64,000 bases of DNA from Pseudomonas orientalis. GTDB lineage: Bacteria > Pseudomonadota > Gammaproteobacteria > Pseudomonadales > Pseudomonadaceae. Below, in pieces: positions 35,907 to 45,094 of this stretch; position 1 is the first letter of the stretch, and every line of letters starts with the position of its first letter. The notes beneath the pieces are model-generated. The model ran no database searches and was not told the DNA's origin. It saw only the letters and a list, made by a program, of their open reading frames with translations. The position numbers were made by a program, and so were the translations under genes. Location: contig NZ_JYLM01000006.1 in the NCBI RefSeq assembly GCF_001439815.1, forward strand, positions 124,001-188,000. The letters are read 5' to 3'.

Positions 35907-37323
35907 TGTTACGAATTTTCTCGACGATGGCCGTGGTCGAACTGTTTTCCACCAACCCCAGCACTTTGACGGTGCCGCCGTAGGCGCTGACGATGTCCGC
36001 ACCGACCACCTGATCGACGGAATAGTCACCGCCCTTGACCAGCACGTCCGGCTTGACCTGGGCCAACAGGTTTTCCGGGGTGCCTTCAGAGAAGCTGATC
36101 ACCCAGTCCACCGCGCCCAACCCGGCGAGTACCGCCATGCGCCGGTCGACGCTGTTGATCGGTCGGCCCGGGCCTTTCAGGCGGCTGACGGAGGCGTCAT
36201 CGTTGACCGCGACGATCAGGCGATCGCCCTGGGCGCTCGCTTGCTCAAGGTAGGTCACGTGGCCGGCGTGCAGGATGTCGAAGCAGCCGTTGGTGAACAC
36301 AATGCTTTCGTTGTGGGCGCGAGCGTCGTCAATTGCCAGCAGCAATTGCTCGAGCCCCAGCACGCCGCGCTCCGAACCTTCGGAGCGCTGGATGGCGCGG
36401 CGCAGCTCGGGGGCACTGATGGCCGCGGTACCCAACTTGCCGACCACAATGCCCGCCGCCAGGTTGGCCAGGGCCACGGCATGGGGCAGTTCCTCGCCGG
36501 CGGCGATGGACGCGGCCAGGGTGGAAATCACCGTATCACCGGCGCCGGTAACGTCGAACACTTCACGCGCACGCGCCGGCAGGTGCATTGCCGGGTGGCC
36601 GGGACGCAGCAGGGTCATGCCATGTTCGCCACGGGTCACCAGCAGGGCGCCGAGTTCAAGGTCGGCCATCAGTGCCGCGCCCTTGCTCACCAGTTCGTGC
36701 TCATCGGCGCAACCACCGACGACCGCTTCGAACTCGCTGAGGTTTGGCGTGATCAGGCTGGCGCCCCGATAAATCGAGAAGTCCTTGCCCTTGGGATCGG
36801 CCAGTACCGGAATGTTGCGGGCCTTGGCGGCCTGGATCAGCACCTGATGATTCTTCAGGGCGCCTTTGCCGTAGTCGGACAACACCAGCACCTTGATGCC
36901 TTCGAGCAATTCGTTGACCTGGTCACCGAGGGCCAGGGCGTCGGTGGCGAAGGGTTCTTCAAAATCGATACGCAGCAATTGCTGGTGACGGCTCATGACC
37001 CGCAGCTTGACGATGGTCGGCTGATGCGCGATGCGCTGGAACAACGCGCGCACGCCTGCACCGCGCAGGCTGTTGGCCAGGCTGTCGGCCGCTTCGTCGT
37101 CACCGGTCACACCCACCAGGGAAGCCGGGGCGCCGAGCGCGGCAATATTGAGGGCAACGTTGGCAGCGCCACCCGGGCGGTCTTCGATTTGCTCGACTTT
37201 GACCACCGGTACCGGCGCCTCAGGGGAAATCCGTGAGGTACCACCATGCCAGTAACGGTCGAGCATGACATCGCCGACCACCAAGACAGGGGCTTGATTG
37301 AATCGCGGCATGGACAACTTCAT
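35899..37323 (-). CDS. hldE: Bifunctional heptose 7-phosphate kinase / heptose 1-phosphate adenylyltransferase
   Basis: 474 residues from the ATG at 37321-37323. The N-terminal ribokinase-like domain (VLVVGDVMLDRYWHG, DVTGAGDTV) phosphorylates D-glycero-D-manno-heptose 7-phosphate. The C-terminal nucleotidyltransferase domain (VFTNGCFDILHAGHVTYL, with the HxGH motif) adenylylates it. The product leads to ADP-heptose for the LPS core. The longer reading frame upstream runs into repeat DNA and is not coding. Confidence 0.96.
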   Translation of the reverse strand: MKLSMPRFNQAPVLVVGDVMLDRYWHGGTSRISPEAPVPVVKVEQIEDRPGGAANVALNIAALGAPASLVGVTGDDEAADSLANSLRGAGVRALFQRIAHQPTIVKLRVMSRHQQLLRIDFEEPFATDALALGDQVNELLEGIKVLVLSDYGKGALKNHQVLIQAAKARNIPVLADPKGKDFSIYRGASLITPNLSEFEAVVGGCADEHELVSKGAALMADLELGALLVTRGEHGMTLLRPGHPAMHLPARAREVFDVTGAGDTVISTLAASIAAGEELPHAVALANLAAGIVVGKLGTAAISAPELRRAIQRSEGSERGVLGLEQLLLAIDDARAHNESIVFTNGCFDILHAGHVTYLEQASAQGDRLIVAVNDDASVSRLKGPGRPINSVDRRMAVLAGLGAVDWVISFSEGTPENLLAQVKPDVLVKGGDYSVDQVVGADIVSAYGGTVKVLGLVENSSTTAIVEKIRNNE

Positions 37324-37434
37324 GGAGCAACCCACATACAAAATGAACAGGGGCGCGATATTAGCACAGGGTTTGCGATGGCTTGCGCCCACCGCAGGGC
37401 AAATGTGGGAGGGCGCTTGCCCCGATCGCCACAG

Positions 37435-37590
37435 GCATCTCACGACGCTGTAACGCCCAACGCTAACCACGATGCGCAGCGAGCCGCTCTTTATCTGCTT
37501 TTGATCTTAGGCGCCCCGTTAAACCACGCTGGCCGAACGCAGGCTTGAATTCGTGGGTAACCTGGCAGGACGCCGGGTTAGCCGCACGGG
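37435..37590. repeat. Dispersed long repeat, copy 2 (truncated)
   Basis: It matches 3443-3600; 37496-37550 is identical to 3506-3560. The match stops shortly after GCCGCAC, so the right half of the 24 bp inverted repeat is missing. Confidence 0.8.
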
Positions 37591-37609
37591 GAAAGCCCTA
37601 ATGCCAGTC

Positions 37610-37699
37610 TGTAGGAGCGAGCTTGCTCGCGAAAAACTCACAGGCACCGCGCTCACGCGTTATCGTTGACGTTTTTCGCGAGCAAGCTCGCTCCTACAG
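37610..37699. repeat. REPIN of a second family
   Basis: Inverted copies of TGTAGGAGCGAGCTTGCTCG, different from the GTGGGAGGGG family, 90 bp end to end. Confidence 0.9.
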
Positions 37700-37739
37700 A
37701 GGGCACTAGGGCAAGCCCCCTCCCGCATTTGAGGTTGGA

Positions 37740-39545
37740 TCAGGTGATGTCGGCCGCCACCGGTGCATCCAGGCCCATGGCATGCAGACGGGCGTAATAG
37801 CCGTTCTGCGCCAGCAGTTCGCCGTGGGTACCGCGCTCGACGATACGCCCGTCGTCCATCACCAGGATCAGGTCGGCCTTCTCGATGGTAGACAGGCGGT
37901 GTGCGATCACCAGGGTGGTGCGGCCCTGCATGACCTTGTCCAGCGCGGCCTGGATATGCCGTTCGGACTCGGTGTCGAGGGCCGAGGTGGCCTCGTCGAG
38001 AATCAACACCGGCGCATTCTTGAGCAGGGCGCGGGCAATCGCCAGGCGCTGGCGTTGTCCACCGGACAACAGCACGCCGTTCTCGCCGACCTGGGTATCG
38101 AAGCCCTTGGGCAACTGATCAATGAAGTCCCTGGCGTTGGCATCCGCCGCCGCCGCTTCAACGTCCTCGCGTGGCGCGCCGGCCAGGTCGCCATAGGCGA
38201 TATTGTTGGTCACCGTGTCGCTGAACAGGGTCACATGCTGGGTGACCTGGGCAATGTGCTTGCGCAGGTTGAGCAGCTTGTAGTCTTCGATCTCGATGCC
38301 ATCAAGCAGGATTTCACCGCTTTCATGGTGATAGAACCGCGGGATCAGGCTGGCCAGGGTCGACTTGCCACTGCCCGAACGCCCCACCAGGGCGATCATC
38401 TGCCCAGGCTCGGCGATAAAACTGATGTCCTTGAGCACATGGCGCTCGGTGCCGGGGTAGGTGAAGTTCAGGTTGCGCACTTCCAGGCGACCGCTGACTT
38501 TGTCGCGTTCGAGGGTGCCGTGGTCGACCTCCACCTCTTCGTCCAACTGTTCGAAAATGCTTTCGGCACCGGCCACGCCTTTCTGGATGGTCGAACTGAC
38601 TTCCGACAGCTGGCGGATCGGCTTGGGCAACAGACCGGCCAGGGTGATGTAGGCCACCATGTCACCGGCCGACGCATCGCCGCGCAGGTACAAGACCAGG
38701 AACATCAGCACCGCCATCGCGGAGTAGATCACCAGCTGCAGCGCCGGGGTGTAGATCGCCCCGGTACGGGTCATGCGCAGTTGCTTGTCGGTGTTGCTCT
38801 GGCTGGCCTTGAGGAAACGCTTCTCTTCATAGACTTCGCCACCGAAACTGCGCACCACGCGGTAGCCCTGGATGGTTTCCGAGGCAACGTGGGTCACGTC
38901 ACCCATGGCCACCTGGATCTTCTTGCTCTGCTTGCGGAATTTCTTGCTGGCCGTGCTGACCATGATGGCAATCAGCGGCAGGATGGCGATCATGACCAGC
39001 GTCAGGCGCCAGTTCATGAACAGCAGCGAGGCGAACAGGAAGATCACCGTCATGCCTTCGCGGATCACCACCTTGATCGCATCGGTCGCCGCCCCCGTGA
39101 CCATGGTCACGTTGAAGGTGATGCGGGAAATCAGGTGCCCGGAATTGTGGTTGTCGAAGTAGCGGTTAGGCAGCGTCAGCAGGTTGTTGAACAACTGCAC
39201 CCGCAGATCGTGGACCAACCCCAGGGAGACCTTGGCCAGCAGGTAGTTGCCCAGGAATGAGCCCAGGCCCTGCCAGGCCGCGATCAGGATGATCAGCAGC
39301 GGCACCGCCTGCAGCAATTGCAGGTCGCGCAGGAACGGCACGGTCGGAAACAGCACGGCTTCCGGGTTGGAGAGGCCATCGACGAAGTATTTGAGGATGT
39401 AACCCAGCATCGGTTGAGTCGACGCGAAAATCAGAAATCCAAGGATACTCAGCGCGAACAAGCCCATGTAAGGCTTAACGTAACTGAGCAGGCGGAAGTA
39501 TATTTTCAAGCTCGAAGGGCTTGCGCTCGGACTGGAGTCGGTCAT
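37740..39545 (-). CDS. msbA: Lipid A export ATP-binding/permease protein MsbA
   Basis: 601 residues from the ATG at 39543-39545. A six-helix exporter membrane domain is followed by an ATPase with Walker A GRSGSGKST, signature LLSGGQRQRLA and Walker B VLILDEATSALD. MsbA flips core-lipid A across the inner membrane. Adjacent waaL and hldE fit this role. Confidence 0.95.
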   Translation of the reverse strand: MTDSSPSASPSSLKIYFRLLSYVKPYMGLFALSILGFLIFASTQPMLGYILKYFVDGLSNPEAVLFPTVPFLRDLQLLQAVPLLIILIAAWQGLGSFLGNYLLAKVSLGLVHDLRVQLFNNLLTLPNRYFDNHNSGHLISRITFNVTMVTGAATDAIKVVIREGMTVIFLFASLLFMNWRLTLVMIAILPLIAIMVSTASKKFRKQSKKIQVAMGDVTHVASETIQGYRVVRSFGGEVYEEKRFLKASQSNTDKQLRMTRTGAIYTPALQLVIYSAMAVLMFLVLYLRGDASAGDMVAYITLAGLLPKPIRQLSEVSSTIQKGVAGAESIFEQLDEEVEVDHGTLERDKVSGRLEVRNLNFTYPGTERHVLKDISFIAEPGQMIALVGRSGSGKSTLASLIPRFYHHESGEILLDGIEIEDYKLLNLRKHIAQVTQHVTLFSDTVTNNIAYGDLAGAPREDVEAAAADANARDFIDQLPKGFDTQVGENGVLLSGGQRQRLAIARALLKNAPVLILDEATSALDTESERHIQAALDKVMQGRTTLVIAHRLSTIEKADLILVMDDGRIVERGTHGELLAQNGYYARLHAMGLDAPVAADIT

Positions 39546-39703
39546 ATCACGCGGCGTTTTGAAAAAGGAGGCTGACTTTAGCACAGCTTCTCTGTTGTAC
39601 TTGCACCCGGCGTACGCTGCGGCCCGGTAGGATCAGGCGGGCGACATTACATGGCCACCTCCTTGGGAGGGTCGGCTTTCTCTTTCTGGAATGGCTCTAT
39701 CGT

Positions 39704-41560
39704 ATGCACTCCAAGCGCCTTATCTATGGCTCGAATCGCGTTTTTGACTTCCTGGTCCTGTGGATTTTGCCCGTTGGCTTGCTGTTGCTCTTGAGTGCAC
39801 TGTTCTTCGTCGGCAACCGCAATGTACTGCACCGAATTGTCTACCTCCTGTTCAGCGTGCCCACCCTGTTCCTGTTATGCATGCGTCCCAGGGAACTCAG
39901 GGACCTGTTGCGCGAACCTATCGCGCTGGCGTTCCTGGCCTTCTGCGCCTGGGCGTTGACCAGTCTGCTCTGGAGCCCCGCGCCCAGCGCCGACACCGAT
40001 CTGTTCAAGCGTCCGCTGAACACCTTCATGCTGTTTGGCGGTTGTGGGCTGCTGTTGCACTACCGCAATGAGTTGTTCAAGCCGATCTTCTTCGGTGCCG
40101 CAGTGATTGCGCTGGTGGTGTGCCTGGGCAACCTGGTGGCGTTCGCGAAGGCTTACGAACCTGGCATGCGCATGATCGGCGGCCTGGGCGCCCTCGACAA
40201 TCCGTTGCTCAGCTCCCACTTGTTCGGATTTTTCACCGTGTACTGGCTGTTTATATGCCTGACCACCCAACGCCTGAAAGTGTTGTGGTTCAGCATACCG
40301 GCACTGGCGATCATGGGCATCACGGTGCTGGCGACCGGCTCTCGCACGCCGTTGGTGGCGCTGATGATGGTCGTGGTGTGGATGGCCCTGGTCAGCCGCA
40401 ACCGCCGCTCGGCGCTGCTGCTCGGTGCGATGGTATTGGCCGGTGCCGGACTGCTGCTTTTTTATCCGGAATTGATCACGGACCGTGGCAACTCGTTGCG
40501 TGTCGAGCTGTGGAAAATGTCGTTGAAACTCATCGCCGACCACCCCTGGATCGGCCATAGCTACGACTCCGAACTGTACCTGACATTCGACAATGGCTAC
40601 GAGCTGCGCGAAACCCACAGCTTTGCCCTTGGCGTGCTTTATTACGTCGGCATCATCGGCTTCATCCCGTGGATCTTCATGCTCGGCTATGCCCTGTACA
40701 AGAGCATGCGGCAACGCGCACAACCCCTGTTCATCCTGGCATCGTCCCTGCTGGTCTACGGCATCGGTGCGGGCCTGACCGAAGGCGGCGGCATCCTGTC
40801 GCGCCCCAAGGAGCATTGGTTCCTGCTGTGGATCCCATTGGCGATCATTACGGGCCTGAGCATCGCCCAGCGCCACCGCAGCCTGCTGCGCATGCCGGTG
40901 CAATCGATCAAGCGCCCAGTGCTCGACCGGCTGAGCAGCAATGCCCAGGTGATTGAAGCCGATGGCCTGGGGCCAAAAGTCCTGCGCCTGGAGGACGGCA
41001 GCTTCCTCAAGCTGTTCCGCCCGCGCCGTTGGTACACCTCCGGCAGCTTCAACCCGTATTCCGAGCGCTTTGCCAGCAACAGCGAACAGTTGCGCAGCCT
41101 GGGTGTTCCCACCCCGCACATCCTTGGCCTCTACCACCTGCCAGACGCCAGCGGTGCCGTGGCCTATACCCCGCTGCCCGGCCTGACCCTGCGCCAGGCC
41201 CTGCAAAGCCTGGACAGCAGCCTGCGCGAATCGCTGGTCGAGCGCTTTGGCCGGTTCATGGCGCAATTGCATGAGCGTGGCGTGTACTTCCGCTCGCTGC
41301 ACCTGGGCAACGTGTTGCTGATGGACGACGGTGAGTTCGGTCTGATTGACGTCGCCGACCTGCGTATCTATCCGTCATCCCTGCGCTACGCCTTGCGCCA
41401 GCGTAATTTGCGTCATATGCAACGCTATCCGCAGGACCGCAACTGGCTGTTCGAAACGCACTTCGAACACTTGGTAAAAGGCTACGCGACGGTTGCCAGC
41501 CCAACGGCCACCGCGAAAATCCGCGAGCAGGTACACAGCCTGGCCCGTCCGGCCAGCTGA
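39704..41560 (+). CDS. waaL: O-antigen ligase (WaaL-like) fused to a kinase-like domain
   Basis: 618 residues, far longer than the roughly 400 of a normal WaaL. Residues 1 to about 405 hold ten or more membrane helices and the periplasmic loop with RGNSLRVELWKMSLKLIADHPWIGHSYDS in parts (NSLRVELW, HPWIGHSYDS), plus ETHSFALGVLYYVG, typical of O-antigen ligase/polymerase. Residues about 430-618 form a WaaP-like kinase fold. Its catalytic loop reads FRSLHLGNVLL, with Ser531 where Asp is expected, although N536 and D549 (LIDVADL) remain. In P. aeruginosa the two parts are, from memory, separate genes PA4999 and PA4998. Confidence 0.82.
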   Translation: MHSKRLIYGSNRVFDFLVLWILPVGLLLLLSALFFVGNRNVLHRIVYLLFSVPTLFLLCMRPRELRDLLREPIALAFLAFCAWALTSLLWSPAPSADTDLFKRPLNTFMLFGGCGLLLHYRNELFKPIFFGAAVIALVVCLGNLVAFAKAYEPGMRMIGGLGALDNPLLSSHLFGFFTVYWLFICLTTQRLKVLWFSIPALAIMGITVLATGSRTPLVALMMVVVWMALVSRNRRSALLLGAMVLAGAGLLLFYPELITDRGNSLRVELWKMSLKLIADHPWIGHSYDSELYLTFDNGYELRETHSFALGVLYYVGIIGFIPWIFMLGYALYKSMRQRAQPLFILASSLLVYGIGAGLTEGGGILSRPKEHWFLLWIPLAIITGLSIAQRHRSLLRMPVQSIKRPVLDRLSSNAQVIEADGLGPKVLRLEDGSFLKLFRPRRWYTSGSFNPYSERFASNSEQLRSLGVPTPHILGLYHLPDASGAVAYTPLPGLTLRQALQSLDSSLRESLVERFGRFMAQLHERGVYFRSLHLGNVLLMDDGEFGLIDVADLRIYPSSLRYALRQRNLRHMQRYPQDRNWLFETHFEHLVKGYATVASPTATAKIREQVHSLARPAS

Positions 41561-41561
41561 T

Positions 41562-41601
41562 AAAAAAGGCGACTGTCACTGCCGTGATAGTCGCCTTTTT
41601 T
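41562..41601. terminator. Bidirectional terminator between waaL and the GT2 gene
   Basis: Long stem AAAAAAGGCGACT/AGTCGCCTTTTTT with further pairing inside and T-tracts on both strands. Confidence 0.92.
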
Positions 41602-41614
41602 ACATCCGTCGCCT

Positions 41615-42496
41615 TCAGTTCCTCAGTGGCGTCAGGTACAGCCGCACCAACCCACGCAAGGTCTTGCGCCCCCAGAACCTCAACGGGATCTGCTTGAGAA
41701 TCTCCCGCGCCAGCGGCCGGTCACGGTCGGCGGTCTTGAGGAACATTGAGTTCAGGAAGTTGTAGCGCACCGCGTCATAGGCCGGGTGGTCGCTGAACTT
41801 GGCGTAAGTCTTGAGGATGTTCTGGATCATGTAGCGGTGGTTTTTATAGGTATTGCTCGCGTGCTGCCGGTACTGCGCCATTACGACGTCAAGCGCATCG
41901 ATGGTGTAGCCTGCGGCCGTTATCTTCAATTGAATCAGCAGGTCTTCCAGGGGAATCAGCGGATCGAAACCACCGACTGCCTCCAGCGCCTCGCGGCGGA
42001 TCAACATGGTGGGCGCAGGTGGAAACGGCTTGCGGTCCATGAACATGTCGTCGAAGTCGAGACTGCGAAACGGCACATCGCGGCGTTGTTTTTTCTCCGG
42101 ATGCAGGTTGCCATCGCCGTCGATCAGTTCGATGTTGCCGGCACAGATACCCACCTTGGGCTTGCCTTCCATATAAGCCACTTGGGTGGCGATGCGATCG
42201 GGCAGCATGATGTCGTCTGACCCGAATGGAGCGATCAAACTGCCTTTGGCGCGGGCAAGCGCGTTGTTCAGTGTGGCGGTCAGCCCCTGGTTCTGTTGCA
42301 CCTGGAAATCAAACCCGTGCTCAGCCTGCAGCCGCCGGATGCATTCGACGCTGTCATCCTTGGAGCCATCGTCGATCACCAGCAATTCGATATTCGGATA
42401 CGTCTGGCCGAGCACACTGAGGATGCTCTGCTCGATGTACCGAGCGTGGTTGTAGGACGCGATAATCACCGAGACCAACGGTTGTTGCGCTGTCAT
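41615..42496 (-). CDS. Family 2 glycosyltransferase, LPS core related
   Basis: 293 residues with the GT-A fold motifs VSVIIASYNHARYIEQSILS, LVIDDGSKDDS and the metal-binding GSDD. By position next to waaL it may correspond to the rhamnosyltransferase WapR (PA5000) of P. aeruginosa, a tentative match. It overlaps the upstream GT4 gene by 4 bp (ATGA) and is the last gene of the leftward LPS operon. Confidence 0.85.
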   Translation of the reverse strand: MTAQQPLVSVIIASYNHARYIEQSILSVLGQTYPNIELLVIDDGSKDDSVECIRRLQAEHGFDFQVQQNQGLTATLNNALARAKGSLIAPFGSDDIMLPDRIATQVAYMEGKPKVGICAGNIELIDGDGNLHPEKKQRRDVPFRSLDFDDMFMDRKPFPPAPTMLIRREALEAVGGFDPLIPLEDLLIQLKITAAGYTIDALDVVMAQYRQHASNTYKNHRYMIQNILKTYAKFSDHPAYDAVRYNFLNSMFLKTADRDRPLAREILKQIPLRFWGRKTLRGLVRLYLTPLRN

Positions 42497-43641
42497 GCTC
42501 TACCTGCTTCTTTCAAACCGGTTTCGATCAAATCCAGGTACTTGCCCTGGAACTCAGCCAAGGCATGGTTTGCCTCCAGGTAACGGAAGACCTGCTCACC
42601 CTTGGCACGTAACTGTTCATCACTCATCGCAAGGTAAGTGTCGAGCGCCGCAGCCAACTGGTCCACATTGCCGGGCTCATGGGACAAGCCGCCCGCCCCT
42701 TCAACCAGCGGCAACATGGCCGGCCCGTTGGAGGCGATCACCGGCAGGCGCCCGCTCATGCCTTCCAGCAGCGCCAGGCCCAGGCCTTCAAGCAGGGACG
42801 GCATGGTCCAGATATCGAAAGCGCGTACGTACTGCAGACCGTCTTCACGAAAGCCCAGCAAGTGCGCACGGCCAGTGAGGCCAAGACGCTCGATGTCCGC
42901 GCGCAAGTCAGCTTCGGCACGGCCGGAGCCGATGATGCCCACCTGAGCCTCCGGGTATTTGTCCTTGAGCCGTGCAAACGCCTGCAACAGATGCGTGTGC
43001 CCCTTGATCGGGACCAGACGCCCCAGGGCACCAATCATCCGTGCCTCCAGAGGCAGGCCAAGGGCCTGCCGCGCCTGCTCGCGCGGCAACTGCAAGGCCT
43101 CGGCCTGGGGGATGTCGATAGCGTTGGTGACAAACGTGGTGTTCTCGTGGGTAAAGCCACAGTTCAAGCCCACCAGGTAATCCCTCACCGCCGCCGAAAC
43201 CCCGACAAACCGCCAGGCCGGACTGACCATGCGGCGCATCTGGCGCCGACGATAGGCCCGCTCATACTCGCCGAAACCGTGGGAGATGCCGATGCACAGA
43301 GGGATCTTCAACCAGCGGTTGAGCGCCAGCATCATGTTCACCGACTTGAAGCGGTTACAGATGACCACGTCGAACTTCTGCTCGCGGCAGTATTTGTAGA
43401 TTTCCCACATTGCCCGCAGACGAACGCCCTTCAAGGCCTTCTCGGGAAATTCGAAGTATTTGGAATGGTCGGCCACACTCAGCGGTTGGCCCGGTTGCGG
43501 GCGTCCACTGAGGAAGGCCGATGTGACCTCGAACCGTTCAACCGGCAACGACTTGACGATCTGCTCACCGAGGTCAGCGAAATCATGGAGTTTGACGTTG
43601 TAATCGGGCTGTAACTGCAAAACCTTGAAACGAGGCTTCAT
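42493..43641 (-). CDS. Family 4 glycosyltransferase, LPS core related
   Basis: 382 residues from the ATG at 43639-43641. GT-B fold: an N-terminal domain, then IGALGRLVPIKGHTHLLQA and SLLEGLGLALLEGMSGRLPVIAS, the EX7E region that binds the nucleotide sugar. Position suggests a counterpart of Ssg (PA5001), a cell-surface sugar transferase; this is inference. A 52 bp gap separates it from the upstream deacetylase gene. Confidence 0.85.
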   Translation of the reverse strand: MKPRFKVLQLQPDYNVKLHDFADLGEQIVKSLPVERFEVTSAFLSGRPQPGQPLSVADHSKYFEFPEKALKGVRLRAMWEIYKYCREQKFDVVICNRFKSVNMMLALNRWLKIPLCIGISHGFGEYERAYRRRQMRRMVSPAWRFVGVSAAVRDYLVGLNCGFTHENTTFVTNAIDIPQAEALQLPREQARQALGLPLEARMIGALGRLVPIKGHTHLLQAFARLKDKYPEAQVGIIGSGRAEADLRADIERLGLTGRAHLLGFREDGLQYVRAFDIWTMPSLLEGLGLALLEGMSGRLPVIASNGPAMLPLVEGAGGLSHEPGNVDQLAAALDTYLAMSDEQLRAKGEQVFRYLEANHALAEFQGKYLDLIETGLKEAGRA

Positions 43642-43693
43642 ACTGCTCCATGAGGCAATCAGGCTGCCGCGCAGCCCGACGTAATAGTCAACT

Positions 43694-45094
43694 TCAGTCC
43701 TGCTTGAGCACCCAAAGCAGTTCGTGACGGCGCACGGCCTTGCGAAAAAACTCATTCTCGCCGTAAGGCGATGGACCGCGGCCGGCCAGCAATTGTTGCA
43801 ACAGCCGGCGCATTCGACGCTTGAAGGGCGGCCTGGGCTGCAGATCATGCATCATGCCCAGCGCCATGGCCTTGTCCTGCTGCTGGCTCACGCTCAGCAC
43901 GCGGCAATACGGTTCAAACAGCTGGCCTGCATCGAAATGCGGTGGCAACGCAACGCCAGCGCCCGAATTGCCCATGGGCCAGCGGTCGTTATCATGCAGA
44001 TGGTTGGCGTACCCGAGCAATGTGCCGGGTTGCCACTCCAGCCCTTGCAACGCTTCAACAACGGCGTTGTAGGCGCAGATATGATCCGGGTGAGGGTCAA
44101 GGAGCGGTGTCGGCAACACGATCGCCTCGGGCCGCGCCTTGAGCAGCACCGCACGTAGATCGGCAATCAGATTGACCCACGTCGGTGCGCCGTCCCGATC
44201 ACCGGGCAGCGTCAGGCTGTTGAACCGGCGAAACAGCCGCGTATCGTCCAACTGCGCTTCGCGGGACGCCTGGGGCTGGTCCGGCGCGGCCTGCATAGCC
44301 GGCAGTTGCAGGCAGAAGTAGCCCAGTTGCAGGCACTGCGCCTCGGGAACACCGGCCCAGCGCGGGACGCACAGGCTGTCCCAGGCACGCAGGCGCCCTT
44401 TGAGTCGAGCGGCATCGGCTTTCGCCAGGCCCATCTGCTGATAGTGCTCGGCCTCGATTTCACCGGCGGTCAGGGTCACGATCCAGCTCTCATCCGCCTG
44501 GGCGTACAGCCCAAAGGCGGCCAGTTCGGCGTCGTCGGCGTGAGGGGCGATCACCATCACCCTCTGGCGGGCGTGATCCGGCTGACGGAATATCCACAGG
44601 TTCGGCCGGCCGACCACGCGGCAGAATCGTCCGCGCATCGTCAACTCGCCGGCAGCCAGCGTTGCGGCAGAACCGGTCAGATTGAGGTATCGCTTACCCG
44701 CCACGCCGCGCTCGAACGCCTGACAATCCTCCGCCAGTTCGACCGCCGGATCCAGGAAACGCCCGAGCCAACCGCTCTTGAGCTGCACTTCAAGAATAAG
44801 CGTCTCGTCACCCGCCAGTTCCAGCGGCGTATCCGGCACCCATCGCCCGTTATCCAGGCGCAGGCCAACGCACTGACTGCCCGGAGCGAAGCGGTACTGG
44901 TAGTCGTCCTTGGGCGAATAAAACAGATGATCGGCAAACCAGGCTTCGTGCGCCATCCACAGCAGCACCGCCAGGATCAGCGGCAGCCACCAGGCCACCA
45001 GCGCGCCCGTCACGATCAGTGCCAGCAAGCCGATCAACAACGCCACGCGTTTGTTGCGCCGATGACGCTTGAGCAATTGCTGTTTGCGGCTCAT
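43694..45094 (-). CDS. dnpA: PIG-L family deacetylase (DnpA-like)
   Basis: 466 residues from the ATG at 45092-45094. A basic N terminus and two membrane helices (VALLIGLLALIVTGALVAWW, then LILAVLLWMAHEA) precede a PIG-L de-N-acetylase domain with the zinc motif APHADDAE and the later PHPDH. In P. aeruginosa the gene at this place, PA5002 dnpA, affects fluoroquinolone tolerance. A likely target is an acetamido sugar of the LPS core, not proven. It overlaps the Mig-14-like gene by 4 bp. Confidence 0.85.
   Translation of the reverse strand: MSRKQQLLKRHRRNKRVALLIGLLALIVTGALVAWWLPLILAVLLWMAHEAWFADHLFYSPKDDYQYRFAPGSQCVGLRLDNGRWVPDTPLELAGDETLILEVQLKSGWLGRFLDPAVELAEDCQAFERGVAGKRYLNLTGSAATLAAGELTMRGRFCRVVGRPNLWIFRQPDHARQRVMVIAPHADDAELAAFGLYAQADESWIVTLTAGEIEAEHYQQMGLAKADAARLKGRLRAWDSLCVPRWAGVPEAQCLQLGYFCLQLPAMQAAPDQPQASREAQLDDTRLFRRFNSLTLPGDRDGAPTWVNLIADLRAVLLKARPEAIVLPTPLLDPHPDHICAYNAVVEALQGLEWQPGTLLGYANHLHDNDRWPMGNSGAGVALPPHFDAGQLFEPYCRVLSVSQQQDKAMALGMMHDLQPRPPFKRRMRRLLQQLLAGRGPSPYGENEFFRKAVRRHELLWVLKQD

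Larger units (their letters stand above)
37404..37728. repeat. Decayed REP pair enclosing repeat copy 2 and another REPIN
   Basis: This fills most of the 416 bp gene-free stretch 37324-37739 between hldE and msbA. Outer REP copies (37404-37425 and 37707-37728) have lost bases relative to the consensus. No gene is seen here. Confidence 0.8.
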
